Shown here one piece after another: positions 21,758 through 31,093 of a stretch of DNA of 35,413 nt. The position numbers and the translations under genes were made by a program. The stretch's first letter is position 1. Every line of letters begins with the position of its first letter. The notes beneath the pieces were generated by a model. The model worked only from the letters and a program-made list of their open reading frames with translations, was not told where the DNA came from and searched no databases. The stretch is taken from positions 1 to 35,413 of the forward strand of contig JAZUOO010000015.1 in the NCBI GenBank assembly GCA_045604705.1, written 5' to 3'. This stretch comes from SIG622 sp045604705. Lineage in GTDB: Bacteria > Bacillota > Clostridia > Oscillospirales > CAG-382.

Positions 21758-23803
21758 ATGAGTAAGATAAAATCTTTCATCGGAGCATTAAAGGGCAAGA
21801 TGCGAAGTGTTCCGTTTATTGATAACTCAATTGTCAATCTTCAGAATTACTTTTCGGGACACCCCTATAGGGCTCATTTAAAGCTATCTTTAATTCTGTC
21901 ATTTTTTGTGGTGCTTATCGTTCAAAGCTTTGAATGCAAGTCATTTATTGGCGGACCAGCTTTCATATTCAAGAATACATATTTCTTTATTTTAAACTAT
22001 CTGATTGTATTTCTAACTTATTCACTTCTTTTTATATTGAAGAAGCGACTTATATGGATTAGCCTTATTACGGTTCTTTGGTGTATTTTGGGAGTTGCCA
22101 ATTATATTGTAATGCTTTACAGGGCAATGCCGATTGCAGCCATTGATTTTGAGGTTATGACCACTACACGAGATATTATTCCCCATTATTTTTCCATTTT
22201 TCACATTATTTTAATTGCACTTGCGGTAATTACGGGAATTTCGTATTTTGTATATCTTTTTATAAGGTCAAAAAAGTATACTCGTACGGTTATGCAGGCA
22301 ATTTGTCCGATAATATGTTCATCTGTCCTTTTGTCTGTTTTCCTTTTTGGCGGTGCTGCCACGGGAAGTCTTAAGGTCTCCTACAATGATGTTACTGCAG
22401 CTTACAATGAACACGGTTTTATTTATTGCTTCACATCATCTCTGTTTGTGCGTGGTATTCCACGACCGACGGAATATTCATCGAATGATATTAAAAAGAT
22501 AACTCAGAAGTATGAAAATATAGAGTCAGAGGAGACAAAGACTCCCAATATTATTGTTGTCCAGCTTGAATCATTTATGGATCCGTCAAAGTACTCAAAG
22601 TATACGCTCATTGGGGATCCGATTCCCAACTTCCACAGAATCTGTAATGAGTTCGGTGAGGGCTCTGTAGCTGTTCCTTCAAACGGCGGTGGCACGGTAA
22701 ATACGGAATTTGAAATACTGACGGGAATGAATCTTGAGTATTTCGGTACCATTGAGTATCCATATACAACGGTTTTGAAGGACACTACCTGCGAATCAGC
22801 CGCATTTATTCTTGGTGAATATAATTATACTTCTCATGCTATCCATAACCATACCGGCGTATTTTACGCAAGAAATCAGGTCTATCCGAATCTGGGATTT
22901 GATAACTTTATCCCGATAGAATTCATGCAGCATGAAAAGACAGAAACCGGCTGGGCAAAGGATACAGCTATTTTCCAAAGTTCTGTGGAAGCCATTGAAA
23001 GCACACCCGGGAACGACTTTGTATTTGCGGTAACCGTTCAGGGACACGGCGCTTACAACAGTGAGGATGATCCGGAGAATCCCTTTAAGATAGACAGACG
23101 CGAGTTTCTTTCCGGAAGCGAGTTCAAGAAAGCTTGTATGTTTGAGCACTACTGCAGTCTGCTTTACGAAACAGACAAGGTTATTGGCAAGCTTTATGAC
23201 TATGTTATGAACAGCGATGAAGATTTTGTGGTAGTGCTTTACGGAGATCATCTTCCGTCTTTAGAGATCAATCCGGAATTTTACGAATACAATTCCGGTT
23301 ATATGACAACATATACAGTCTTCTCCAATATGGGAAATGAATTCAAATATGAATTCACTGACAATCTTCCCTCATTCAGGCTTATGTCATCTGTTTTTGA
23401 GGTGCTCGGCATAGATGCGGGACTTATAAACAGAATTAACAGAAATTATGAGGATCCCAATTATGAGACCGAGCTTGGTGAAATTCAGTATGATATGCTT
23501 TACGGTGAAGGTTATTCCTACGGCGGCAAACCATATATCAAAAAGGTAGAAAAGTTCGGAAGTAATGTCGTTCAGATTACATCTGTAACTTTTGATGACG
23601 GGTTTCTGACGGTCAGGGGTGAGAATTTCAACCAGAAATCGGAAATTAACATCAACGGTAAAGAGAGAGATACCGCTTTTGTTGACAGCAATACCATTGT
23701 ATGTGCTTGCTCCAAAATATCCTCTGAGGATATTATCAGCGTATGCCAGACAGCCGTTGAGGGAACAAAGTTATATGAGGCATTTTATAATCCTAATCAC
23801 TAG
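21758..23803 (+). CDS. LTA synthase-like phosphoglycerol transferase (sulfatase fold) with extra C-terminal beta domain
   Basis: 681 residues. The first ~205 residues hold five membrane helices (FFVVLIVQSF region, NTYFFILNYLIVFLTYSLLF, RLIWISLITVLWCILGVANY, FSIFHIILIALAVITGISYF, ICPIICSSVLLSVFLF). The extracellular alkaline-phosphatase/sulfatase domain has NIIVVQLESF (metal Glu), GGGTVNTEFE near residue 312 (probable Thr nucleophile), AVTVQGHGAYN and VVLYGDHLPSLE (metal Asp-His). The last ~95 residues (VTFDDGFLTVRGENFNQKSE) look like an IPT/TIG-type Ig-like domain, which standard LtaS proteins lack. It probably moves glycerol-phosphate from phosphatidylglycerol to a lipid or wall acceptor outside the membrane. 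It has its own promoter and terminator. Confidence 0.9.
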   Translation: MSKIKSFIGALKGKMRSVPFIDNSIVNLQNYFSGHPYRAHLKLSLILSFFVVLIVQSFECKSFIGGPAFIFKNTYFFILNYLIVFLTYSLLFILKKRLIWISLITVLWCILGVANYIVMLYRAMPIAAIDFEVMTTTRDIIPHYFSIFHIILIALAVITGISYFVYLFIRSKKYTRTVMQAICPIICSSVLLSVFLFGGAATGSLKVSYNDVTAAYNEHGFIYCFTSSLFVRGIPRPTEYSSNDIKKITQKYENIESEETKTPNIIVVQLESFMDPSKYSKYTLIGDPIPNFHRICNEFGEGSVAVPSNGGGTVNTEFEILTGMNLEYFGTIEYPYTTVLKDTTCESAAFILGEYNYTSHAIHNHTGVFYARNQVYPNLGFDNFIPIEFMQHEKTETGWAKDTAIFQSSVEAIESTPGNDFVFAVTVQGHGAYNSEDDPENPFKIDRREFLSGSEFKKACMFEHYCSLLYETDKVIGKLYDYVMNSDEDFVVVLYGDHLPSLEINPEFYEYNSGYMTTYTVFSNMGNEFKYEFTDNLPSFRLMSSVFEVLGIDAGLINRINRNYEDPNYETELGEIQYDMLYGEGYSYGGKPYIKKVEKFGSNVVQITSVTFDDGFLTVRGENFNQKSEININGKERDTAFVDSNTIVCACSKISSEDIISVCQTAVEGTKLYEAFYNPNH

Positions 23804-23824
23804 TAGCTTGTAAACAGAATAATG

Positions 23825-23870
23825 AAACAGGTTTGCACGATAATTTGTCGCACAAGCCTGTTTTTACTTT
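23825..23870. terminator. Bidirectional terminator between the LTA-synthase-like gene and queA
   Basis: AAACAGGTTTG (23825-23835 region) pairs with CAAGCCTGTTT (23853-23863), with inner CGA/TCG pairing. TTTTTACTTT follows on the plus strand; on the minus strand TTTCATTATTC follows, so it may also serve queA. Confidence 0.8.
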
Positions 23871-23944
23871 ATAGTTTTAAAAAATATTGGAGGTAAAGCT
23901 GAATATTACCTAAAACCGAGTCTATGAAACACTCTGTATAAGTA

Positions 23945-25033
23945 TTATAAAAACAGGCAGGCATCACCAAACGAGAAGAATCTGTATTTGTTTTCAACGG
24001 CAACCTTATACATATCAAGGACCTCTGCTCTTCCCGCAAAGGCTGATATAAGCATGATGAGAGTACTTTGCGGAAGATGGAAGTTTGTTATCAGGCTGTC
24101 TACTGCTTTGAATTTGTAGCCTGGATAGATGAAGATTTCTGTATTGTCGGATTTTGCTGTAAGCATTCCGCTTTCATCGGCGTTGGATTCTATAGTTCTG
24201 CAGGATGTCGTTCCGACGCAAAAAATTCTGCCCCCACTTTTTTTTACTTCGTTAAATGCCTTTGCGCTTTCTTCCGAGATTGAATAAAACTCACTGTGCA
24301 TTTTGTGGTTCTTGATGTTGTCCTCGTGAACAGGTCTGAAAGTTCCGAGACCTACGTGGAGAGTTACCGGAATAACTTTTATTCCTTTGGATTTAATTGC
24401 TTCAAGAAGTTGATCGGTGAAATGAAGCCCTGCAGTCGGTGCAGCACTTGAGCCCTCATGCTTTGCGTATACCGTCTGGTATCTCCCTTTTTCAGCCGTT
24501 CGTTCGTGAATATAAGGCGGCAGAGGCATTTCTCCTATCTCGTCAAGAAGTGCGAAGAATTCACCGTTGTATTCAAAATCCACTATTCTGTTGCCGTCCT
24601 CTAAAATTCTCTTCACCTGAGCCTTGAGTTTCCCCTCACCTATTTCTATTACTGTCCCTATGGGAGCTTTTCTCGCAGGCTTCATGAGTACTTCCCACGT
24701 ATCCTTTTCTTTGCGTTCAAGGAGGAATACTTCAATAATACTGTCGCCAAGCTCGTCCGTCAGCTCGCCTTTTGTATTCTTTATGCGGCGTTTACCAAAA
24801 AGTCTTGCCGGAATAACCTTTGAATTATTTACTACGATTGCATCTCCCGGATTCATGTAATCAATACAATCGCAGAAACGCTTATGAGAAAGCTCACCCG
24901 TACTCCTGTCCATAACAAGAAGTCTTGACATATCACGCTTTTCGGCAGGACTTTGGGCTATCAGCTCCTCCGGAAGCTCATAATCGTATGATGAGAGAAG
25001 AAAAATATCATCGTTTAAGTTATTGTTGTTCAA
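23945..25033 (-). CDS. queA: tRNA S-adenosylmethionine ribosyltransferase-isomerase
   Basis: 362 residues. The start is TTG 25031-25033, with AGGTGA 4 bases upstream; the next in-frame Met (residue 34) would cut off the conserved YDYELPEELIAQSP. Other family blocks are DAIVVNNSKVIPARLFG, GEMPLPPYIHE, EGSSAAPTAGLHFT, VTLHVGLGTFRPV, GTTSCRTIES and NFHLPQSTLIMLISAFAG. QueA moves the ribosyl part of SAM to preQ1-modified tRNA to make epoxyqueuosine. It lies 11 bases after a GH116 gene, with which it is probably co-transcribed; tgt, its usual partner, is not in the window. Confidence 0.97.
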   Translation of the reverse strand: MNNNNLNDDIFLLSSYDYELPEELIAQSPAEKRDMSRLLVMDRSTGELSHKRFCDCIDYMNPGDAIVVNNSKVIPARLFGKRRIKNTKGELTDELGDSIIEVFLLERKEKDTWEVLMKPARKAPIGTVIEIGEGKLKAQVKRILEDGNRIVDFEYNGEFFALLDEIGEMPLPPYIHERTAEKGRYQTVYAKHEGSSAAPTAGLHFTDQLLEAIKSKGIKVIPVTLHVGLGTFRPVHEDNIKNHKMHSEFYSISEESAKAFNEVKKSGGRIFCVGTTSCRTIESNADESGMLTAKSDNTEIFIYPGYKFKAVDSLITNFHLPQSTLIMLISAFAGRAEVLDMYKVAVENKYRFFSFGDACLFL

Positions 25034-25044
25034 AATATCACCTA

Positions 25045-27741
25045 TCAGTTTGTTCTAAAAATTACAAGCATATCTCTTGACGGATTTACTTCGCAGTCAT
25101 TGTCAAGAATTGCCGTATTGCCGTCTGCATAAAATCCGATTTCAAGATTTCTGCACTTTACTTTAAGTGGAACATCCGGTACTTCGATTTTCCTGATTTT
25201 TATGCTGCCTTTGATACATTTAAGCTGAATGTAGTCGATACCCCTTTCAACGTATCCGAGGAAACTGTCGAAACATACCATGCATCTAAACACTCCCCTT
25301 TCAGCGAAATTCATGTTTGGACAGAACTTATAATACTTGTTATATGCGTCTATCGTCTGCCCGCAAAGTGCACCGAGAAGTGAATAGCTTGCCATGGATC
25401 TTGCGTAGTTGTTTCCGCGCTCCATTTCATTAAAGGGATTTCCGTTTGTACCGTCGTAGCGTCTTCTGATTTCACGAACTATTTCAAGTCCTTCCTCTAC
25501 CATTCCGTTCATTATCATGTGTGAAGCCACCTGATATTCAAAGCCATTCATACATTCTTCGGCATAGGGTACAGGGATTTTCGGTTTTTTTGCCCCTTTC
25601 GGATAGGTACAGATTATTACGCCCCTTCCAACGTCGGGACTGTAGAGTCTGCACGGGTTGAAGAAATCACTCATGGACTTGAAGTTTATATCGTATATGG
25701 TTTTAAGGGCACTCTTTGTCTTTTCTCTGTCAAACACTTCACCGAGACCGATAATATCACAGTGCCACTGGGCAAGCACCTGGTCAACGGATGAGCCCTC
25801 GCCTATCTGATATTTGAGCTCTTTTATTTCTTCGTTCCAATATGTGCCATATATACCTTTTGTTTTTTCATGAGTACCGTCTGCTTCAATAAAAGGTTCA
25901 ATGTATGAGATATCCGACATATCAATATTCTGTATGAAGTACTTTCCGTTATAAAGCTCCTTGTTGAGATATTCTCTGCCCTTTTCGTAAAGATTTTTGA
26001 ATTCTTCGGCGTGCTTTTTGTCCTTCATTGCAACAGCCATTTCAGCCGCAGCTTTCAGTGCCGCAACATAGAAGCCGTCAAGCCATGAGTTTGGACTGAA
26101 AAGCTCCATATCAAGGGTGTGATGCTGTCTGCCGGAAAGATGTCCCGTTTTTTCCGGATCCCATTTGAAGTCGTTTTTAGGATGCCATGCATATTCGATT
26201 GATTTTACAACATCTTTCCATATGGAGGAAAGCCACTCAACATTACCGCACAGTTTGAACTCTCTGTAAACCTTTAAAACATCACCAAACTGACCGTCCG
26301 CACAGGCAAAATGTCTTTTTACTGCATGGGGTCTTCCAAGCGGTATTGTTGTTCTGAAAGCCAGACCGCCTATGTCGTCAATATCATATTTATAATGGTT
26401 TGTTCTTATAGAGCGTTCAAGGTTCGGGAAAAGATACGGAAGAGCGTATGCATAATTCCACACATGAGTGCAAGTCCCCTCGCAGGAACCTTGATTGCGT
26501 TCGCTACCCTCAAATGCGTAGAATGAGCCGTCATAGTGCCTGAGACATGTCGGAGACTTAAGTATTGATACATTGGCACTTACCGCATCAAGAACATCCT
26601 TTGGAAGCGTTGAGGAAAACAGAAGCTGTCTGTACATATCTGTTTCTTCATAGAGTCTGTCCCATTGCGATAGACAATAGTATACGCATTCATCGGCCCC
26701 TGTAAAATATCTTGTATAGTAATTTTTCCAGAGATTCTTTTCGTAATATTGGCTCTGAACCTCTGCAATTTGAGTCTGAGTATATACTTCTTCGCTGATT
26801 TCCTCGGCATTGGGAGAAACCGGACTCCAGAAATTAAGAGCATAGGGCATATACCATGATATTATAAATCTTACCTTTTCCATTTGTCCGCTCTTAAGTG
26901 TCAGCTTTGCGGAAATAACCGCCGCGTCCTTTCTCCCCTCTTCAGGCTCATATGAACGGTTATTAAGCTCACCCTCATTCATGTTATTCCGGAGTGTCTG
27001 AAGATCATCAAACCGTGCACCTCTGAACAGATACTCCTGATACTTGATGTTATCACCGTATACACCGATGCACATTTCACCTTTTTCGTGCTTTTTAAGT
27101 GTTTCGTTTGAGGATGTGAGCTTTATGTATTTGATTTTTTCGTTACGGGTTTCTGAAAATTTATTAACGCTGAAATTGAAAGGGTTGTTGAGGATACCGT
27201 AAACAGTGTAATCTATTGTTTCTTCGGTATTGTTTGTAATTTCATATTCCATAAAAACCGCAGGAATACTTGAATCAGTGTCATTAAGAGGAATAAGCGG
27301 GTTCCATGCATTAAGGTGAATCTTTCCGGGAAATTTTTCGTGTGCAAAATCCACTTCACCAAAGGGATAGCTTGCTGTAAAGTCGTTTTCCGAGAAATGT
27401 GGAAAACCGCTGAGGGTTGTTCTGTCGAGTCCCGAGCCTATGCTGCTGTAAGACGCCTTTGGGTTAGGAACTCGGTCAAAGCCTGAATACGTAATTTGAG
27501 CGTCTGTCTGCAGAGCTCTTATATCGCAGACATTACCATCTTTTTCTGCTTTAACGGCGAAGAATGTAAATCCGTTTTCGGAGAGCTTATTAGGTCTGTT
27601 GAATATTTCAAAGTCAACAAGAGAGCCGTTGGAAGCAAGTCCGATACAGCCTGTACCGATACCGCCCATTGGCATTGAAATTTCTCTTTTATGCTCACCA
27701 GAATATACTATTTTTTTAAGCGGATATTTATATTCTGTCAT
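25045..27741 (-). CDS. GH116 family glycoside hydrolase (GBA2-like)
   Basis: 898 residues from ATG 27741 (MTEYKYPLKKIVYSG), behind GAGG; the longer frame is upstream leader. It has an N-terminal beta-sandwich GH116_N (about 15-330, SMPMGGIGTGCIGLASNGSL, DFEIFNRP) and an (alpha/alpha)6 barrel (about 390-860). The segment CEGTCTHVWNYAYALPYLFP near residue 417 corresponds to the conserved region bearing the nucleophile Glu. HTLDMELFSPNSWLDGFYVA near 544 and SSVDQVLAQWHCDIIGLG are also family blocks. No signal peptide, so it is cytoplasmic. Family members hydrolyse beta-glucosides, beta-xylosides, beta-N-acetylglucosaminides or glucosylceramide; the substrate here cannot be told. No transporter is adjacent. 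It shares its transcript with queA downstream. Confidence 0.9.
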   Translation of the reverse strand: MTEYKYPLKKIVYSGEHKREISMPMGGIGTGCIGLASNGSLVDFEIFNRPNKLSENGFTFFAVKAEKDGNVCDIRALQTDAQITYSGFDRVPNPKASYSSIGSGLDRTTLSGFPHFSENDFTASYPFGEVDFAHEKFPGKIHLNAWNPLIPLNDTDSSIPAVFMEYEITNNTEETIDYTVYGILNNPFNFSVNKFSETRNEKIKYIKLTSSNETLKKHEKGEMCIGVYGDNIKYQEYLFRGARFDDLQTLRNNMNEGELNNRSYEPEEGRKDAAVISAKLTLKSGQMEKVRFIISWYMPYALNFWSPVSPNAEEISEEVYTQTQIAEVQSQYYEKNLWKNYYTRYFTGADECVYYCLSQWDRLYEETDMYRQLLFSSTLPKDVLDAVSANVSILKSPTCLRHYDGSFYAFEGSERNQGSCEGTCTHVWNYAYALPYLFPNLERSIRTNHYKYDIDDIGGLAFRTTIPLGRPHAVKRHFACADGQFGDVLKVYREFKLCGNVEWLSSIWKDVVKSIEYAWHPKNDFKWDPEKTGHLSGRQHHTLDMELFSPNSWLDGFYVAALKAAAEMAVAMKDKKHAEEFKNLYEKGREYLNKELYNGKYFIQNIDMSDISYIEPFIEADGTHEKTKGIYGTYWNEEIKELKYQIGEGSSVDQVLAQWHCDIIGLGEVFDREKTKSALKTIYDINFKSMSDFFNPCRLYSPDVGRGVIICTYPKGAKKPKIPVPYAEECMNGFEYQVASHMIMNGMVEEGLEIVREIRRRYDGTNGNPFNEMERGNNYARSMASYSLLGALCGQTIDAYNKYYKFCPNMNFAERGVFRCMVCFDSFLGYVERGIDYIQLKCIKGSIKIRKIEVPDVPLKVKCRNLEIGFYADGNTAILDNDCEVNPSRDMLVIFRTN

Positions 27742-27772
27742 AATAAACCTCATAGTTTGATTTTGTTTTATA

Positions 27773-27801
27773 ATAATATCATACTTGAGGTGAAATTTCA
27801 A
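27773..27801 (-). promoter_or_regulatory. Sigma-A promoter of the GH116-queA operon
   Basis: On the minus strand TTGAAA (27796-27801), 17-base spacer, TATTAT (27773-27778), 31 bases before the GH116 start. No operator-like symmetry stands out. Confidence 0.75.
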
Positions 27802-27862
27802 GTACAATAATAATAAAAAATATAACAAAAGTACGAAATAACGAATCTTTAAAGAAATATGG

Positions 27863-27891
27863 TTGATTTTAATGTTTAATTGTAATATAAT
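27863..27891 (+). promoter_or_regulatory. Sigma-A promoter of pcrA
   Basis: TTGATT (27863-27868), 17-base spacer, TATAAT (27886-27891), followed by a GGGAGA ribosome site and ATG 27922. Confidence 0.8.
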
Positions 27892-27921
27892 AACTGCAAC
27901 AATATATTATGGGAGATTGTA

Positions 27922-30381
27922 ATGTCACTGAAAGATAGATTTATCAAGGCTAAAAGAAGGCTGTTTGAAAGGTACTATTCACACCTTAACGATATTCAGA
28001 AGCAAGCAGTTTTCACAACAGAAGGACCTTTACTTATTCTTGCAGGTGCAGGAAGCGGAAAGACTACTGTTCTTGTCAACAGGATTGCGTTTATTATAAA
28101 ATACGGTAATGCTTATTTCGGTGATGTTGACACCGATGGTATGCCGGAGGAATTTGTTTCCATGTTGGAGGTTCTTGCACAGAGCCCCGATACAACCAGA
28201 GAAGATATTGAAGCAAATCTCGATATGTTTGCCTCTTCCCCTGCCCGTCCTTGGCAGGTATTGGCTATTACCTTTACAAATAAGGCTGCGAACGAAATGA
28301 AAGAGCGTCTTTCAAAGATACTCGGAGATGACGCACTTGACATCTGGGCGGGTACCTTCCACTCGATATGTGTTAAAATCCTCAGAAGATTTATTGACAG
28401 GATGGGAATTGACAGCTCATTCACCATATACGATACGGACGATCAGAAGAAGCTTGTTTCCACTTGCCTTAAAGAGCTGAATATTGACGAAAAGAATATG
28501 CCTGCAAAGAGCGTACTTGCGGCTATAGGAAGATCTAAGGATAAGCTTATCAGCTGTGACGATTATGAGCTTAATGCCAACAAGCACAGCATAAGAGAGC
28601 TTACCATTGCAAAAGTATACAGGCTGTACGAGGAAAAAAAGCGTGCGGCGAATGCTTTGGATTTTGATGATATTATTGTATATACCGTAAGGCTTCTGAC
28701 GGAATATCCCGAGGTCAGAAAGGTTTACACCGATAAGTTCAAGTATGTGCTTGTTGATGAGTATCAGGACACCAACATGGCACAGTTTATGCTTGTAAAG
28801 CTTTTATGCTCGGAAGAATGCAATGTCATGGCGGTTGGAGATGATGACCAAAGTATTTACAAGTTCAGAGGTGCGACAATCGAGAATATTCTTTCCTTTG
28901 ACAAGAGCTTTGACAATGCAAAACTTATAAAGCTTGAGCAGAATTACCGCTCAAAGAGCAATATCCTTAATGCAGCAAATGCAATTATTGCGAACAACAA
29001 GGGCAGAAAAGGAAAAACTCTCTGGACGAGCAATGACTGTGGCGAGAAGATTACAGTTGCAAACCTTGAGAATCAGAATGAAGAAGCAAGATATATTACC
29101 GATAAAATCGGAGAGCTTACCAAAAACGGAAAGTATACATATAACGACATAGTTGTTCTTTACAGAATGAATGCAATGGCGAACTCCCTTGAAACCACCT
29201 TTGCAAAAAGCGGCTTCCCCTATCGTATTCTCGGTGGCGTAAGATTCTATGACAGAAAAGAAATCAAGGATATTATCGCTTATCTTTGCTTTATTTCAAA
29301 TCCGGCGGATATGGTAAGGCTAAGAAGAATCATCAACTGTCCGAGGCGTGGTATCGGCGATACAACAGTCAATGCCATTGATGCGGTTTGTACGAAGTAC
29401 GGTGTCACTCCCTATCAGGCAATGAAGGATGCAAGAAACTATGCCGAGCTTTCAAAGAGTGCTCCAAAGCTTATGATGTTCTGCGACATGATTGATGACA
29501 TGAAGAAAACTGCCGAGGAACAAGCTTTGCCGATACTTATTGAAAAGGTCATTGACAAGAGTGGCTACCGTCAGATGCTTCTTGACATGGGCGAGGAAGG
29601 AACGGACGATCTTCAAAATATCGAGGAACTTATTTCAAACGCCGTTACATACAATGAAAACACGGATGATCCTTCCCTTGCAGGATTCCTTGAAGAAGTG
29701 GCACTTGTTGCAGACATTGACAACTACGACAAGGATGCGGCAGCTGTTACTCTTATGACGATACACAGTGCAAAGGGACTTGAATTTCCCATTGTATTTC
29801 TTCCGGGCATGGAGGAGAATGTATTCCCCGGCACGCAATCGGTGGGTGAGGAAGCAGAGCTTGAGGAGGAAAGAAGACTTGCATATGTTGCAGTAACACG
29901 AGCAAAGGATAAGCTTTTTATTTCTCATGCCCGTTCGAGGCTGCTTTTTGGTCGTACATCCTACAATCAGATTTCCCGTTTTGCAAGTGAAATACCTGAA
30001 CAGATTATTGATTACGACGGAGACAGAGGTATAAACTACTTACGGGGATTTGATGATGAATTTTTCGGAGAAAGGCAGAGGTTTGCCGGTACAGGCTTTG
30101 CAAGAATCGGAAAAGCTCCCGGTTCTGACACACCCCGTATTTCAATCGGAGGAACAAAGACAACTCCCGGAAGCTCATCCATTCTCAAGCCCAAAACTCC
30201 GCAGGTTGCATCCGTTATATTTAATCCCGGCGATTACGTTGAACACGCAACATTCGGCAAGGGTTTCATTCTGTCAGCAAAAACTGTCGGAGCAGATACG
30301 CTTTACGAGATTGCGTTTGACAATGTCGGTACAAAAAAGATTATGGCAAGTTTTGCAAAACTGAAGGCTTGCGAGGATTAA
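27922..30381 (+). CDS. pcrA: UvrD/PcrA-type ATP-dependent DNA helicase
   Basis: 819 residues. SF1A helicase motifs run in order: Q motif LNDIQKQAV, Walker A LILAGAGSGKTT near 42, Ia AITFTNKAANEM, II VDEYQDTN near 278, III GDDDQSIYKFRGA, IV EQNYRSKSNI, V TIHSAKGLEFP and VI AYVAVTRAKDKL. Compared with Bacillus PcrA there is an insertion of about 45 residues between Walker A and motif Ia (residues ~64-108, YGNAYFGDVDTDGMPEEF and acidic sequence beyond). The last ~55 residues form the Tudor-like RNA-polymerase-binding domain (GDYVEHATFGKGFILSAK). It acts in repair and in removing protein roadblocks and RecA from DNA. It stands alone, without ligA. Confidence 0.96.
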   Translation: MSLKDRFIKAKRRLFERYYSHLNDIQKQAVFTTEGPLLILAGAGSGKTTVLVNRIAFIIKYGNAYFGDVDTDGMPEEFVSMLEVLAQSPDTTREDIEANLDMFASSPARPWQVLAITFTNKAANEMKERLSKILGDDALDIWAGTFHSICVKILRRFIDRMGIDSSFTIYDTDDQKKLVSTCLKELNIDEKNMPAKSVLAAIGRSKDKLISCDDYELNANKHSIRELTIAKVYRLYEEKKRAANALDFDDIIVYTVRLLTEYPEVRKVYTDKFKYVLVDEYQDTNMAQFMLVKLLCSEECNVMAVGDDDQSIYKFRGATIENILSFDKSFDNAKLIKLEQNYRSKSNILNAANAIIANNKGRKGKTLWTSNDCGEKITVANLENQNEEARYITDKIGELTKNGKYTYNDIVVLYRMNAMANSLETTFAKSGFPYRILGGVRFYDRKEIKDIIAYLCFISNPADMVRLRRIINCPRRGIGDTTVNAIDAVCTKYGVTPYQAMKDARNYAELSKSAPKLMMFCDMIDDMKKTAEEQALPILIEKVIDKSGYRQMLLDMGEEGTDDLQNIEELISNAVTYNENTDDPSLAGFLEEVALVADIDNYDKDAAAVTLMTIHSAKGLEFPIVFLPGMEENVFPGTQSVGEEAELEEERRLAYVAVTRAKDKLFISHARSRLLFGRTSYNQISRFASEIPEQIIDYDGDRGINYLRGFDDEFFGERQRFAGTGFARIGKAPGSDTPRISIGGTKTTPGSSSILKPKTPQVASVIFNPGDYVEHATFGKGFILSAKTVGADTLYEIAFDNVGTKKIMASFAKLKACED

Positions 30382-30437
30382 TAAAAAATAATAAAAAATC
30401 GGCAGTGACTTCATGATTGGAAAATCGTCGCTGCCGA
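30382..30437. terminator. Shared terminator between convergent pcrA and PAP2 genes
   Basis: TCGGCAG-t-GAC (30399-30409) pairs with GTC-g-CTGCCGA (30427-30437). On the minus strand it is followed by TTTTTTATTATTTTTTATT, a very strong tail for the PAP2 gene; on the plus strand only AAAATTTATTG follows. Confidence 0.8.
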
Positions 30438-30441
30438 AAAT

Positions 30442-30984
30442 TTATTGTTTAATTGATATTCTTTTTTCAATGTTGTTATTAAGCTTTATTGCACAAAAGC
30501 CGAAAAATGCTCCGAGAATACATCCGCAAATTACATCCGTGGGATAGTGCACATAAAGATACAGCCTTGAAAATGCGACAAGCGAGGCAACGATAATCAT
30601 TGCTGTACCTGCTTTTCTGTTCATATACCAAAGCACGGTTGCCGTTTCAAAGGATGCCATTGAATGTCCCGACGGGAACGACCAATCCTTTGGAAGCGAA
30701 ATAAGAAGTTCTATTTCTTTATCCACAAAAGGACGTGATCTTGCAACAACATTTTTCAGAATAAGATTACCGAAAACCAATCCAAAAAGAAGGGCTGTAC
30801 CAAGCATTATTCCATATTTTCTTGTTTTCCGAAATGAAATCAAGAATAATGCTAAAATTATATAAAGAATTCCGCCGTTTCCTATCGCAGTTATTATCGG
30901 CATAACAAAGTCGAGGAATCCACATTGAAGAGTATTTTTTATAAAATCAAGAACTGCTGTATCAAATGAATAAATATAATCCAT
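30442..30984 (-). CDS. PAP2-superfamily membrane phosphatase
   Basis: 180 residues with about five membrane helices. The three phosphatase motifs are KNVVARSRPF (KX6RP-like), SFPSGHSMASF (PSGH) and SRLYLYVHYPTDVICG (SRX5HX3D). All catalytic residues are present. Family members at this size dephosphorylate undecaprenyl diphosphate, phosphatidylglycerol phosphate or phosphatidic acid. With no diagnostic partner gene, the lipid substrate is undecided; undecaprenyl diphosphatase is the commonest role. It starts behind GGAGGGTG, 109 bases after the LytTR gene. Confidence 0.9.
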   Translation of the reverse strand: MDYIYSFDTAVLDFIKNTLQCGFLDFVMPIITAIGNGGILYIILALFLISFRKTRKYGIMLGTALLFGLVFGNLILKNVVARSRPFVDKEIELLISLPKDWSFPSGHSMASFETATVLWYMNRKAGTAMIIVASLVAFSRLYLYVHYPTDVICGCILGAFFGFCAIKLNNNIEKRISIKQ

Positions 30985-31093
30985 TTCACCCTCCGATATG
31001 TCGAGTATTTCCGAAAAACCGCGGCAGGAATAATTATCCCATTAATGAGAGATACCAAAAGCCGACGTTTTGGCATCGACTTTGATAACAGTA

